DNA of 64,000 nt from Streptomyces spongiicola (GCF_003122365.1 NZ_CP029254.1:3615001-3679000); one strand, 5' to 3'; counted from the first letter of the stretch, positions 17,536 to 26,368 are shown. The notes: generated from the sequence alone by a model not told the origin. Numbers and translations are program-made.

Positions 17536-19062
17536 TTACTGCTTGCCGCAGTTCGAGGCCAGCTTCTGCTCCTCCTCCGAGAGGGTGGGGCCCGGAGAGG
17601 GAGACGCTGCGGTCGGTTGTGTCTGGGCGGACTGGGCGGACTGGGCAGACTGGGCGGACCGGCTCGAGGGGGTGACACCGGTCGTCCCACCGGCCTGGCC
17701 CTCGACCGGCGGTGTGCTCGCGGCACGGCCCGCGGCCGCTCGGCGCTCCTCGTCCTTCTTGCACACGGCGGCCTGCGCGCCGAGCTTCTCGATCTTGTCG
17801 CGGGCGTCGCCGAGGCTGCCCTCGGTGATGGTCTCCTCGACCTGCTTCTGCTGGTAGGGCGGCAGGTACTTGAGTTCGATCTCGGGGTGGTCCTTCTCCA
17901 CCTTCGAGAGCGAGACCCAGGCCAGGTCCTGGCTGATGCCCCGGTACAGCGCGACATGGTCGTCGTTCGCGCCGACGTAGTACTGGGTCTGTGTCCAGCG
18001 GTAGCCGCCGTAGAGACCGGCGCCGACGACCCCCAGCGCGAGAGTGATGACGAAGGATCTCTTCAGCCACTTCCGGCCGCGGCGCGGCTTGACGAAGTCC
18101 TCGTCCGCGTAGGCGCCGTAGCCGCCCTCCGGCGGCATCCCGTCGTAGCCGACGCCGTCACCGCTTCCGGGGGGACCGAAGCCGCCCGCCGAGGACGGCG
18201 GGGCGGACCGCCCGAGGCCGGACGCGCGGCCGGCGGGGGTCTGCATCGCCCCGCCGTCGCCCAGCTGCGCCTGGTTCTCGGCGACCGCGCCGACGACCAC
18301 CGGCGTGTCGCTGAGCGCGCCGGCGAGGGTGTCGCCGGAGTCCGTGTCCAGCACGTCCGCGACGATGCACGTGATGTTGTCGGGGCCGCCGCCGCGCAGC
18401 GCGAGCTGGATCAGCTCCTGCACGGTCTCCTGCGGCCCCTGGTAGCTGGCGAGGGCGTCCTCCAGCGTCTGATGGGACACCACCCCGGACAGCCCGTCGG
18501 AGCAGATCAGATAGCGGTCGCCGGCCCGGACCTCGCGGATGGAGAGATCGGGCTCCACATGGTCGCCGCTGCCGAGAGCCCGCATCAGCAGGGCCCGCTG
18601 CGGATGGGTGGTGGCCTCCTCCTCGGTGATCCGGCCCTCGTCGACCAGCCGCTGCACCCAGGTGTGGTCCTGGGTGATCTGGGTCAGCGCCCCGTCGCGG
18701 AGCAGATACGCACGGGAGTCGCCGACATGTACGAGACCGAGCCGCTGACCGGTCCACAGCAGCGCGGTCAGCGTGGTGCCCATGCCCTCGAGCTGGGGGT
18801 CCTCCTCGACCATCACGCGCAGCTGCTCGTTCGCCCGCTGCACCGCGGTACCGAGCGAGGTGAGGATGTCCGAGCCGGGGATGTCGTCGTCGAGCTGGAC
18901 GAGGGTGGAGATGACCTCCGAGGAGGCGACCTCGCCGGCCGCCTGGCCGCCCATACCGTCGGCGATCGCGAGGAGACGCGGGCCGGCGTAGCCGGAGTCC
19001 TCGTTCCCCTCCCGGATCATGCCCTTGTGCGATCCGGCGGCGAAGCGCAGTGACAGACTCAT
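17536..19062 (-). CDS. pstP: PP2C-type Ser/Thr phosphatase PstP
   Basis: 508 residues from ATG 19,062. The cytoplasmic PP2C domain (about 1-240) starts LSLRFAAGSHKGMIREGNED and carries the metal-binding motifs LLAIADGMGGQAAGE, VGDSRAYLLRDG and GGGPDNITCIVADV. A Gly/Pro linker leads to a membrane helix (FVITLALGVVGAGLYGGYRW) and an extracellular tail rich in Gln, Ser and Ala. It reverses phosphorylation by PknB and related kinases. The gene is 27 bp upstream of rodA in the operon. Confidence 0.95.
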   Translation of the reverse strand: MSLSLRFAAGSHKGMIREGNEDSGYAGPRLLAIADGMGGQAAGEVASSEVISTLVQLDDDIPGSDILTSLGTAVQRANEQLRVMVEEDPQLEGMGTTLTALLWTGQRLGLVHVGDSRAYLLRDGALTQITQDHTWVQRLVDEGRITEEEATTHPQRALLMRALGSGDHVEPDLSIREVRAGDRYLICSDGLSGVVSHQTLEDALASYQGPQETVQELIQLALRGGGPDNITCIVADVLDTDSGDTLAGALSDTPVVVGAVAENQAQLGDGGAMQTPAGRASGLGRSAPPSSAGGFGPPGSGDGVGYDGMPPEGGYGAYADEDFVKPRRGRKWLKRSFVITLALGVVGAGLYGGYRWTQTQYYVGANDDHVALYRGISQDLAWVSLSKVEKDHPEIELKYLPPYQQKQVEETITEGSLGDARDKIEKLGAQAAVCKKDEERRAAAGRAASTPPVEGQAGGTTGVTPSSRSAQSAQSAQSAQTQPTAASPSPGPTLSEEEQKLASNCGKQ

Positions 19063-19221
19063 GCCCACCTGCCCTGTCGACGCTGCTTCGGGGTACAGCC
19101 GGTCTCGAGCCACACTGCCCACCCTCCGGTCGGGAGCCTGCCCCGGTCCCTCGCCGGGACCACTGCGGGGTCCTCCGTGCGGACCGCCGCGGCTCGCTCG
19201 CTCCGCTCGCTCATTGTCGTA

Positions 19222-19719
19222 CTACTTCCGCAGCTCGATGACGGTCTTGCCGATACGGATCGGCGCGCCCGGCGGAATCGGTGTCGGAGTGGTGAGGCGG
19301 GTCCGGTCGAGATAGGTGCCGTTGGTGGAACCGAGGTCCTCGACGATCCACTGGCCGTCACGGTCCGGGTAGATCCTGGCATGCCGGCTGGAGGCGTAGT
19401 CGTCGTCCAGCACGATGGTGGAGTCGTGCGCCCGGCCCAGCGTGATCGTCTGGCCCTGCAGCGCGACCGTGGTGCCGGTGAGGGAGCCCTCGGTCACGAC
19501 CAGCTTCGTGGGCGCCCCCCTGCGCTGGCGCTGCTGCGGAGGCGCGGCGGGTTGGCGGGCGGCCTGCTGCGGCCGCGGGTCGGCGCTGCGCCGGGACCCG
19601 CGCTGCGTGACGCGGGTCCCGAACAGATCGCTGCGGATGACCTGGACGGCCACGATGACGAACAGCCACAGAACGGCCAGGAAACCCAGCCGCATGACCG
19701 TCAGGGTCAGCTCTGACAT
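19222..19719 (-). CDS. fhaB: FHA-domain protein FhaB (FipA)
   Basis: 165 residues from ATG 19,719. A membrane helix lies near the N-terminus (LTVMRLGFLAVLWLFVIVAV), followed by a basic linker and a C-terminal FHA domain: ITLGRAHDSTIVLDDDYASS, SRHARIYPD and EDLGSTNGTYLDR. FHA domains bind phosphothreonine. It links kinase signalling to the division and elongation machinery. It lies 10 bp after fhaA. Confidence 0.92.
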   Translation of the reverse strand: MSELTLTVMRLGFLAVLWLFVIVAVQVIRSDLFGTRVTQRGSRRSADPRPQQAARQPAAPPQQRQRRGAPTKLVVTEGSLTGTTVALQGQTITLGRAHDSTIVLDDDYASSRHARIYPDRDGQWIVEDLGSTNGTYLDRTRLTTPTPIPPGAPIRIGKTVIELRK

Positions 19720-19729
19720 TGCCCCCGCT

Positions 19730-20590
19730 TCACCCTTCGGCTTGCCGGTAAACGATGGTGGTGCTGCCCACGACGATCCGCGAGCCGTCGCGGAGCGTAG
19801 CGCGGGTGGTGTGCTGCCCGTCCACCACGATGCCGTTGGTGGACCCGAGATCCTGGATCGTCGAGGGCGTTCCGGTCCGGATCTCGCAGTGCCGGCGGGA
19901 GACGCCGGGGTCGTCGATCCGCACGTCGGCGTCGGTGCTGCGGCCCAGCACCATCGTCGGGCGGGAGATCTGGTGGCGGGTGCCGTTGATCTCGATCCAG
20001 CGGCGCACCTGGGTGCCCGGCACCGGGCCGGACGCCGTCGGACGCCCGCCGGGGGCCGCTCCCTGGCCGGGCCTGCCACCGCCGGGCGGCGGGGCGGACG
20101 GCATGGGAGGCGCACCGGCAGGAGGGTAGCCGTAGCCGCCGCGCTGGGGCCCCTGCGGGGTGCCCGTGTGACCCGCTCCCGGGCCCGCGGGCGCCGGGCC
20201 GGGCGACTGTGACGTACTCGACGCCAGGGTGCGGCTGCGCACCCGGTAGAGACCGGTGTCGAGGTCGTCGGCCTTCTCCAGATGGACCTTGATCGGGCCC
20301 ATGAAGGTGTAGCGCTGCTGCTTGGCGTAGTCCCGGACCAGGCCCGAGAGCTCGTCGCCGAGCTGGCCGGAGTAGGGGCTGAGACGCTCGTAGTCGGGTG
20401 TGCTCAGTTCCACGATGAAGTCGTTGGGGACGACCGTGCGGTCCCGGTTCCAGATGGTCGCGTTGTTGTCGCACTCGCGCTGGAGGGCGCCCGCGATCTC
20501 GACCGGCTGGACCTCGGACTTGAAAACCTTGGCGAAGGTGCCGTTGACCAGGCCTTCGAGCCTCTGCTCGAAACGCTTCAGAACTCCCAT
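19730..20590 (-). CDS. fhaA: FHA-domain protein FhaA (DUF3662 + FHA)
   Basis: 286 residues. The N-terminal DUF3662 domain starts MGVLKRFEQRLEGLVNGTFA and covers about 1-115. A Pro/Gly-rich linker (120-190) joins it to an FHA domain with MVLGRSTDADVRIDDPGVSR, SRRHCEIRTG and QDLGSTNGIVVDGQ. FhaA binds phosphorylated MurJ/MviN-type proteins in mycobacteria and restrains peptidoglycan synthesis. It is the first gene of the minus-strand operon, so its promoter lies in the 20,591-21,521 gap. Confidence 0.94.
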   Translation of the reverse strand: MGVLKRFEQRLEGLVNGTFAKVFKSEVQPVEIAGALQRECDNNATIWNRDRTVVPNDFIVELSTPDYERLSPYSGQLGDELSGLVRDYAKQQRYTFMGPIKVHLEKADDLDTGLYRVRSRTLASSTSQSPGPAPAGPGAGHTGTPQGPQRGGYGYPPAGAPPMPSAPPPGGGRPGQGAAPGGRPTASGPVPGTQVRRWIEINGTRHQISRPTMVLGRSTDADVRIDDPGVSRRHCEIRTGTPSTIQDLGSTNGIVVDGQHTTRATLRDGSRIVVGSTTIVYRQAEG

Positions 20591-21521
20591 GTGGCACCTC
20601 CTCCGTCGGTGTCGCCCTGGTACTGCTTACTGATCGTATCCACGCGTCGGGAAATCGGCTGGTTCCCCTTGTCTGCCCCGTCGATGAGTGTCACCTCTCA
20701 CACGGATCGTAGAGGCGGCCTGCTGCCAGTGTCCCGCACCCGGGGTGCGCCCCGGGGGAGCGGGGGGAGGTGCACCGCGCACCCGGGCGGAGTGCCGGCG
20801 GCCGCGCCGAGTCCTGCGGGCCGTCCCTCTGAGGTCGTCCGTGTCCGGTTGTCCCTCTCCGGCTTGTCGGTGGCCGGTTGTCTTGTCGGTGTGCGGTTGT
20901 CCCTATCCGGTTGTCGGTGTTCTCGGCTTGCAGCCCTGCCTTCCCACCCTTTCCCTCTTCTCCACCTCTGCACGGCTTCTGCTTCTTGCTTCTTGCTTCT
21001 GCTTCTTGCTTCCGCTTCTGCTACTGCTCCCGTCGGTGCTGCCGTGCTCCCGCTCCGGGTGGTCCCTCCGCCGGGCGTCCTCGACACCGCGGGGGCTGCG
21101 GGGGCCGCAGGGGCCGCGAGGCTGCCCGGCCTGCGACTCCGCCTGCCGGCTCCCGGTGCAGTCGCTTCCGCCGGGAGACTTCCGCCGATGGGTTCTGCCG
21201 AAGGGTTTCCGCCTACGGCCCCGACCACGGCCAGGGTCCCCAGCCACGACCGGGGCTCCGGAGCCGGAGCCGGAGCCGGAGTCGTGGAGCGGACCGGAAC
21301 CGTGGCCCTGAAGCGGACCGGAGCCGTGGAGCCGCCGTAGCAGCGCCGCCGGGCCCGACCGCGGTGCGAGGCCGTGCCCGGCAGGCGTCAGCTCCCTTCC
21401 TCCGCTGCCGGGAGCCCCCGGAACAACGGATGTGAACCCACCCTCCGCAGCGTGCTAATCTTCTGCATGTCGCCAGGCGCTCGCACCGAACGGGTGAGGG
21501 ACACGGCGGCAGCACCCAATT
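20591..21521. other. 931-bp intergenic region with low-complexity repeats
   Basis: No supported gene. Two repetitive patches are visible: about 20,838-20,925 with repeated (C)CGGTTGTC-type words, and about 20,967-21,024 with repeated CTTCTTGCTTCTG pyrimidine-rich words. The part next to 20,590 must hold the fhaA promoter. The last 100 bp leads into the tRNA gene. Open frames here are compositionally biased and match no family I know. Confidence 0.55.
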
Positions 21522-21608
21522 GCGCGGGTGGCGGAATAGGCAGACGCGCTGGATTCAGGTTCCAGTGCCCGCAAGGGCGTGGGGGTTCAACTCCCCCCTC
21601 GCGCACCA
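21522..21608 (+). tRNA. tRNA-Leu (anticodon CAG)
   Basis: An 87-base gene with encoded CCA. The acceptor stem is GCGCGGG/CTCGCGC, the anticodon arm CTGGA-TTCAGGT-TCCAG gives CAG at 21,556-21,558, a long variable arm (TGCCCGCAAGGGCG) marks a class II tRNA, and the T arm is GGGGGTTCAACTCCCCC. The core chromosome ends here and mobile DNA begins within about 200 bp, so its 3' end is a candidate integration site. Confidence 0.96.
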
Positions 21609-21632
21609 AGGGACACCGGCGAAAGTGTCCTT
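21609..21632 (+). terminator. Stem-loop directly after the tRNA
   Basis: GGACAC (21,611-21,616) pairs with GTGTCC (21,625-21,630) over an 8-base loop and is followed by TTCT. It is the probable terminator or processing structure for the tRNA transcript. Confidence 0.55.
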
Positions 21633-21642
21633 CTATCACCGA

Positions 21643-21682
21643 CGAAACGGTCGGCATCGCGATGATGATGCCGACCGTTTCG
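21643..21682 (+). terminator. Long perfect stem-loop with T-run
   Basis: CGAAACGGTCGGCATC (21,643-21,658) pairs perfectly with GATGCCGACCGTTTCG (21,667-21,682), followed by CTTTTCCC. It is a strong factor-independent terminator, or a remnant of an element end beside the tRNA. Confidence 0.7.
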
Positions 21683-21723
21683 CTTTTCCCTGCTGGTCAG
21701 GTGGGTGTGGCGCTTGCACGCGT

Positions 21724-21757
21724 GACTGCCCGGCGGCTGGGGAGCCGCCGGGCAGTC
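21724..21757 (-). terminator. Stem-loop downstream of the transposase-like operon
   Basis: GACTGCCCGGCGGCT (21,724-21,738) pairs perfectly with AGCCGCCGGGCAGTC (21,743-21,757) around GGGG. It lies about 65 bp past the stop of the minus-strand gene at 21,821 and probably terminates that transcript. Confidence 0.65.
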
Positions 21758-21820
21758 GGGTTCCGCGTGTTGGTTTGTTGATCTTCAGTTGGCCTGCCTG
21801 GGTGTGACCTCGCTTACGTC

Positions 21821-23545
21821 CTATGCGGTCGTCTCGGTGAGGTATCCCTCGGGGGTCCAGGTGCCCAGGGGTTTGGTCTTGCGTCGGCGGGTGGGGCGGC
21901 GGTGGGGGTGGTCGCCGTGGAGCGCGATGCTGCCGGCCCAGGCGGCGAGCTTGCGCTTGTTGGCGTGGGCGAGCTGGAAGGCCAGGAGGATGGCCTGGGC
22001 GGCGATGCCGCGGATGCGGCGGGTGCCGCCGGACTCCAGGCGCTCGTAGAAGGGGTCCTTGCCGAAGCCGTTCATGCCCTCGATGGCGTTGCGTAGCCGG
22101 AAGTAGACGCGCTGCCACTCTGCGGTGCCGTACTGGAGGGGCTGCCAGAGCTGGGCGCCGGCCTCGGGCGGGAGGGTGATGGTGCGCTGGGTACAGGCCG
22201 TGGGCGAGCCGACGGGGCTGGGGGCGGGGTCGATGAGGGGCAGATGGATGCCCCGGCCGAGGGTGTAGGGCTTGAGGGAGCACTGGCCCCGGTTGGCCTC
22301 GGCGGGGCACATCATGCGGCGGTGGCCTTCGGCGTCGGTGCGCTGCTTGGGCATGAAGAGGTAGGCGGTGCGTTGTCGGATGCGGTTGATCCAGGTCTGC
22401 TTGTCGATCTTCTTGCCGACGAGGTCCTTGGTGGCGTCCTTGAGGGGCTGGGGCATGGAGGGGCAGTACCAGTTGCCCTCGATGAGTTCTGCCCCGGCGA
22501 ACTGGGCCTGCACGCCGAGCTGGTCCTTGGCGTAGTCGTAGACGGGCTGGTAGCCCAGGGCTCGGATGGGGAGCTGGAACTTGTGCGCCTTCTGGTCGGG
22601 GTAGAGGCGGTCGCCGGCGAGGTAGCCGCGGGGGTAGCGGGGATCGACGTGCTGGAGGGCTTCGAGGGCGACTTCGGAGGGGCGATGGCTGGGCTTGTCG
22701 AGGGAGAAGGCGACGACCAGGGACGGGACGACGTCGGGGTTGGCCGATCCGTCGGGCAGCGGTGCGCCGTCGTGGTCGGGGTCGCGCGCGACGACGAGGC
22801 AGGCGTCGTAGCCGAACAGGCGCTTCTTGACCCGCTCCTGCGCCGGCACGTCTGTCACGAGGGGGTCCTTGTGCTTGGCGGTGCGGACGTACCAGCCGGC
22901 GTCGGGATCGCTCGCCGTGACCGGGCTGTCGGACGACAGCCCTTTCGCGTACGTGCCGATGACGGTGGCGTCCAGGGCGGCCGAGCCGTTCCAGCGCCCT
23001 TCCAGCAGGACGTGGGCGTCGCGCAGGGACATGGCGAGGATCCGGTTGGCGATCCAAGGCATGAGTGATCGTTTACGAGTGAGCTCGTCGGGATCGGCCT
23101 CGCTGAGGAGGCATGCGACCAGGTCGCGGTCGAGGCGGTGGTTCTTGGGCAGCGGTGAGGGGTCGACGGCTTCCTCGATGCGGTGGAACAGGCGTCGGAC
23201 GACTCCGTACGCGGCTTCGAAGCCGTTGGCGTGGTCGGGGTAGCGGGGGACACCGAGTTGCTCGCGTGCCTGGTCGGACAGGGCGAAGTACAGAAGGTTC
23301 GTGACCGACGTCAGGGTGACGGTGCCGGCGTTGCGTGCGGCGGCCAGACACATTCCCAGGAGCAGGGACCGTACACCGAGTGTGCGGCTGCGGCCGGTGG
23401 ACTGGGCGACGAGGGGTTCGACCTCGGAGACGAGACCGGAGTCGTCGAGCGCGGCCGGTACCTGGTGGACTTCGGCGTCGGGGATGGGCAGGCGGCGGGT
23501 ACGGAGCGTGGCGATGTGCGCGTGGCGGTCGAGGCGGCTGGTCAT
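21821..23545 (-). CDS. DDE transposase-like protein
   Basis: 574 residues. I infer an RNase-H-type DDE fold from three spaced acidic motifs: Asp in NGSAALDATVIGTYAKG, Asp in YLAGDRLYPDQKAHKF, and Glu in RLRNAIEGMNGFGKDPFYER, followed by a basic Arg/Lys-rich C-terminus. Two Cys-containing segments (NWYCPSMPQ; MMCPAEANRGQCSL) sit in the insertion before the Glu, as in large IS1182-like transposases. It starts one codon-junction after the stop of the upstream gene (TAG-ATG), so the two are translated from one message. I could not find terminal repeats by eye. It may belong to an uncharacterised mobile element or be a domesticated protein. Confidence 0.65.
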   Translation of the reverse strand: MTSRLDRHAHIATLRTRRLPIPDAEVHQVPAALDDSGLVSEVEPLVAQSTGRSRTLGVRSLLLGMCLAAARNAGTVTLTSVTNLLYFALSDQAREQLGVPRYPDHANGFEAAYGVVRRLFHRIEEAVDPSPLPKNHRLDRDLVACLLSEADPDELTRKRSLMPWIANRILAMSLRDAHVLLEGRWNGSAALDATVIGTYAKGLSSDSPVTASDPDAGWYVRTAKHKDPLVTDVPAQERVKKRLFGYDACLVVARDPDHDGAPLPDGSANPDVVPSLVVAFSLDKPSHRPSEVALEALQHVDPRYPRGYLAGDRLYPDQKAHKFQLPIRALGYQPVYDYAKDQLGVQAQFAGAELIEGNWYCPSMPQPLKDATKDLVGKKIDKQTWINRIRQRTAYLFMPKQRTDAEGHRRMMCPAEANRGQCSLKPYTLGRGIHLPLIDPAPSPVGSPTACTQRTITLPPEAGAQLWQPLQYGTAEWQRVYFRLRNAIEGMNGFGKDPFYERLESGGTRRIRGIAAQAILLAFQLAHANKRKLAAWAGSIALHGDHPHRRPTRRRKTKPLGTWTPEGYLTETTA

Positions 23546-24457
23546 CTACAGCTCCCTCAGCATGGCGGCGGCCTGGTCGGGCGGGAGGTTGCGGACGTGG
23601 GGCAGGATCCGGTCGATCGAGCGGAGAGTGGTCAGGCCGGCGGCTGCCATGAGGGTGGGCAGGTGCATGCGTGCCTCGACGGCGTCGACGAGCCAGGTGG
23701 CGCGGGCCCGGCCCATCACCAGGGCCGGTGTGCCGGGGGTTTGCTTGGTGCGGGCCAGGAAGTTGGTGACGGTGTTGGTGCCCCGGGCGTGGCTCGCGGG
23801 GCGGAAGAGGTAGCGGGCCTGGCCGGGGAGGGAGGCCCGGGCGGTGGCCTCGGTGAGGACCGGGGCCCAGGCGTTGCGGCACAGCACGATCCGCTTCCTT
23901 CGCCCGCGCACCGAGACGGCGACCGCGCCGTTGGGCGCTTCGCGGATGTCGTGGGTGCGCAGCGGGATGATCTCGGGTGAGTCCAGGCCGCAGCCGAGAC
24001 CGAGGGCGAGCAGGGCCAGGGAGCCGTAGCGGAGTTCGTCGGTGGGCTGGGCGCGGGCGGAGGCGTACAGCAGGGCCTGCTCCGACTTCGTGTAGGGGCG
24101 GGAGGGATCAGAGCCGGTGTACGCCGCCGGGGCGCCGGTGGTCAGGTCGGGGCCGAGCAGGGCGCGGCGGAGCTTGTTGAGTCGGCAGCGGCGGTTGGAG
24201 CGGGACGACTCGTCGGCGTGCAGGTAGCCGGTTGCCAAGTACCACTCGATCGACTCGGGAGTGAGCAACTGCTCGACTCTCGTGGACTGTCCGCAGGCGT
24301 CCGCGTGAGCGGCGGCGTACACCAGGGCTCCAAGCCAGTCGCGTGCCTCCTTCGGCGTGGCGGGCTTGGCCTTGGTTACTGCACGACGGCAGTCCGCGCC
24401 GATTCGCTCCCAGACCGGGCCGGGAAGCTTGGGGCGGTACTGCTCGATCGCGTCCAT
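23546..24457 (-). CDS. Tyrosine-recombinase-like protein with missing catalytic residues
   Basis: 303 residues from ATG 24,457 (GGTGGAGAG upstream); a longer frame would overlap the divergent regulator's promoter. The C-terminal half resembles the phage-integrase catalytic domain: LLALGLGCGLDSPEIIPLRT corresponds to the usual TGLRxSE box, VSVRGRRKRIVLC to the beta-hairpin, RARATWLVDAVEA to the HxLR box and AGLTTLRSIDRIL to the Tyr box. The first catalytic Arg reads as Asp and the Tyr position is not Tyr, so recombinase activity is doubtful. It may be a DNA-binding partner of the transposase-like protein encoded directly downstream. Confidence 0.6.
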   Translation of the reverse strand: MDAIEQYRPKLPGPVWERIGADCRRAVTKAKPATPKEARDWLGALVYAAAHADACGQSTRVEQLLTPESIEWYLATGYLHADESSRSNRRCRLNKLRRALLGPDLTTGAPAAYTGSDPSRPYTKSEQALLYASARAQPTDELRYGSLALLALGLGCGLDSPEIIPLRTHDIREAPNGAVAVSVRGRRKRIVLCRNAWAPVLTEATARASLPGQARYLFRPASHARGTNTVTNFLARTKQTPGTPALVMGRARATWLVDAVEARMHLPTLMAAAGLTTLRSIDRILPHVRNLPPDQAAAMLREL

Positions 24458-24568
24458 CGTGACTCTCCACCAGGAATAGACCCCGGGCGGGGTAATATTC
24501 CAATAACATTCGGTGAGAGTGGCGGCCGCCGTCATCCCGGGAGGTCCGTATGGGCGAGACTCTTTGCT

Positions 24569-24880
24569 GTGCCACAGGGAGACAAGCGCAGCCGCAGGCC
24601 CGTCGGGTACGTCCTCGAGGGCACCTGGCCGGGCGCTGTGCTCGATGACCACCACGGGGCGCGGGTCGCCCAGGAAGTGGCCGCGCGGCTGCGGAAGGTG
24701 GTCGACGCCAACGGCTGGTCGATGGTGGAAGTGGCCCGACGGACGGGCATCGACCGCCTGACCGTCACCCGAGTGCTCGCCGGAGAGGTGTGGCCTGACC
24801 TGCTGACGATCGCCACCCTGGAGAAGACACTCGACGTGGATCTGTGGCCCGGGCGTGAACCCGGCAATCCGCCGCGATGA
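24569..24880 (+). CDS. XRE-family helix-turn-helix regulator
   Basis: 103 residues from a GTG at 24,569 (MPQGDKRSRRPVGYVLEG). The HTH spans about 35-90: VAARLRKVVDANGWSMVEVA then RRTGIDRLTVTRVLAGEVWP and LLTIATLEKTLDVDLWPG. It is divergent from the recombinase-like/transposase-like operon, with 111 bp between starts, an arrangement typical of a repressor of mobile-element genes. Longer starts are open upstream but overlap the opposite promoter. Confidence 0.75.
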   Translation: MPQGDKRSRRPVGYVLEGTWPGAVLDDHHGARVAQEVAARLRKVVDANGWSMVEVARRTGIDRLTVTRVLAGEVWPDLLTIATLEKTLDVDLWPGREPGNPPR

Positions 24881-25097
24881 ATTCGCATGGACATTCGGCT
24901 CCTCGAAAAGAGGCAGGGTGAAATGGCCGAATGCCGTACACGTCCGGGCGGAGCCGGGTAGTGTCGGAAACAGCCTTAGCGGGCTATAGCCGTCGCCGCA
25001 GACTCAGGGGGGCAACCCTGGGTCGTCCTACGCGGCGGCGGTTATTAAGTTGTGCGGGGCTGGAGCCTGCGGCGGTGATGACCGGCGGGCACCTGTG

Positions 25098-25813
25098 TCA
25101 GGCGAATCTCCAGTTCATGCGGGGCCGGTAGTAGGTGTGGAAGTCGCCTTCGACGGTCACTCGTTCCAGGGCGCCGCGCCGTGCAAGGTTGCGCAGGTTC
25201 TCGCGTAGCGCACGGCGGGCGGCGATGTCGCTTTCGGTGATGCCGAGGAGCGTGGCGACGTCACCGGTGCCCCAGTCGGCGTCGGGGCGCTGAGCCATGA
25301 CCGTGAGGATCTGCTTCATGCGGGAGCCCCGGACGATCACCTCGTCGGGGGATTCGCTAGCCGCTTCCGGCTGTGAGCTGGTGCTACCGGTGTCGGGCTC
25401 GTCCGTCGGGACGTGAGGACCGGCGGATGTGTAGCCTCCAGGTTCGGGTGGATCGGTGGGGGGTGTCGCGCTGGGAAGCTGCGTGTCTGCGGGGACGATA
25501 GTGAGTGGCCTGCCTGGCTGCGGGGCGAGCCGGTGATCTTCTGCTGCGGGGCGAACATCTCGCGAGCGGTCTTCAGCGCCGACTGGGTACACGTCAGAGC
25601 CGCCCAGGCTTCCTCCTTCCCGGAGGCGAGCCGCATGCGATGCTCTCGCTTCTTCAGCAGCAACTGCTCAAGACCAGCGATGTCGGTGTCACATTCTCCC
25701 AGCGCCGCATCGTATTTTCGGACCGCTTCTTCGAGCGTTTCCGGAGGGGCGTCCGGGACGATCTTCTCTGTCGCCTGAAAGGCCATGCCGCCACGGAAGG
25801 GGCAGTCGGCCAT
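25098..25813 (-). pseudogene. Coiled-coil/winged-helix protein gene, probably frameshifted
   Basis: Two overlapping minus-strand frames together look like one protein. The upstream frame (25,813 to about 25,540) begins MADCPFRGGMAFQATEKIV and carries a coiled coil (LEQLLLKKREHRMRLASGKE) up to KTAREMFAPQQKITG. The downstream frame (from about 25,530 to 25,098) carries a Pro-rich linker (LPSATPPTDPPEPGGYTS) and a winged-helix-like C-terminus (MKQILTVMAQRPDADWGTGD; RENLRNLARRGALERVTVEG). Each frame turns to low-quality sequence past the crossover at about 25,490-25,540. A frameshift mutation is the simplest reading; two separate overlapping genes is the alternative. Function unknown; it is in the mobile-DNA stretch. 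Confidence 0.5.
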
Positions 25814-26022
25814 ATATGTCCCGCCTTCGCCGTAACTGGGCGAGGTGCGAGGAAGCTGGAGAAGCTGAAGTTCCTTTTTGTCTCAGTTGCCTATTCGCTG
25901 CTCGAATGGAAAAGCGAGTGAAAGGGTTTAGTGGGCACGGAGGTTCCCCGTTCGTTCTGGGTAGATGGCCAGAGTGGTCTGCGGGGGCTACCACTGTCCC
26001 GCCACAGATGGCCTTCGGGAGG

Positions 26023-26250
26023 TCATCTCGTGCGTGAGTCGCGCCAAGGTGCGGCGAGGTCGTCGAACAGCGCGTGGGTGAGGCATTCGGTGCCGTCCCG
26101 GATGGCCCGTATGGCCCCGCTGCGCAGAAGGTAGCCCAGGCGGTCCGCCCGGCCGCCGGTGAGCTGGTGCAGGTAGTCGGCCCCGCCTTGGTGCAGCGCT
26201 GGGCCTGCGCGACCTGGCTGGTCGGGCTGCATGACGGGACTGCGCGCCAA
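26023..26250 (-). pseudogene. Relic of a TniB-like transposition ATPase
   Basis: A 75-residue frame whose centre, HQLTGGRADRLGYLLRSGAI then RAIRDGTECLTHALFDDLA, fits the C-terminal helical bundle of TniB/IstB-type AAA proteins (the pattern LxxLTxGxxGxLxxLxRxAAxxAIxxGTExIT). The P-loop and Walker B parts (about 200 residues) are missing, so this is a fragment left by a Tn7/Tn5053-like element. Confidence 0.45.
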
Positions 26251-26278
26251 GCAGATGGGCCGGCTGGTGGAGTCGGAC

Positions 26279-26296
26279 CGTATAGGCCGCGTATAG
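26279..26296 (+). promoter_or_regulatory. Direct heptamer repeat, SARP-type operator candidate (site 1)
   Basis: CGTATAG at 26,279-26,285 and again at 26,290-26,296, an 11-bp period, followed by CGGCC. It lies 72 bp before the first ACP gene of the cluster. The same arrangement recurs at 41,124 and 49,800. Confidence 0.65.
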
Positions 26297-26368
26297 CGGC
26301 CGATTCCACCCTCGACTCACACGGGCGGAGTTACCGGACTCCGATACCGATCCCGCATTGGAGTCGAG

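Noticed and set aside
16639..19053. An 804-codon plus-strand open frame over rodA and pstP
   Set aside because: Antisense to two conserved genes; compositionally a shadow of their codon bias.
26290..26296. TATAG motifs as simple -10 promoter elements
   Set aside because: They occur as pairs with an exact 11-bp period in three places and at variable distance from starts, which fits a regulator site better than a -10 box.
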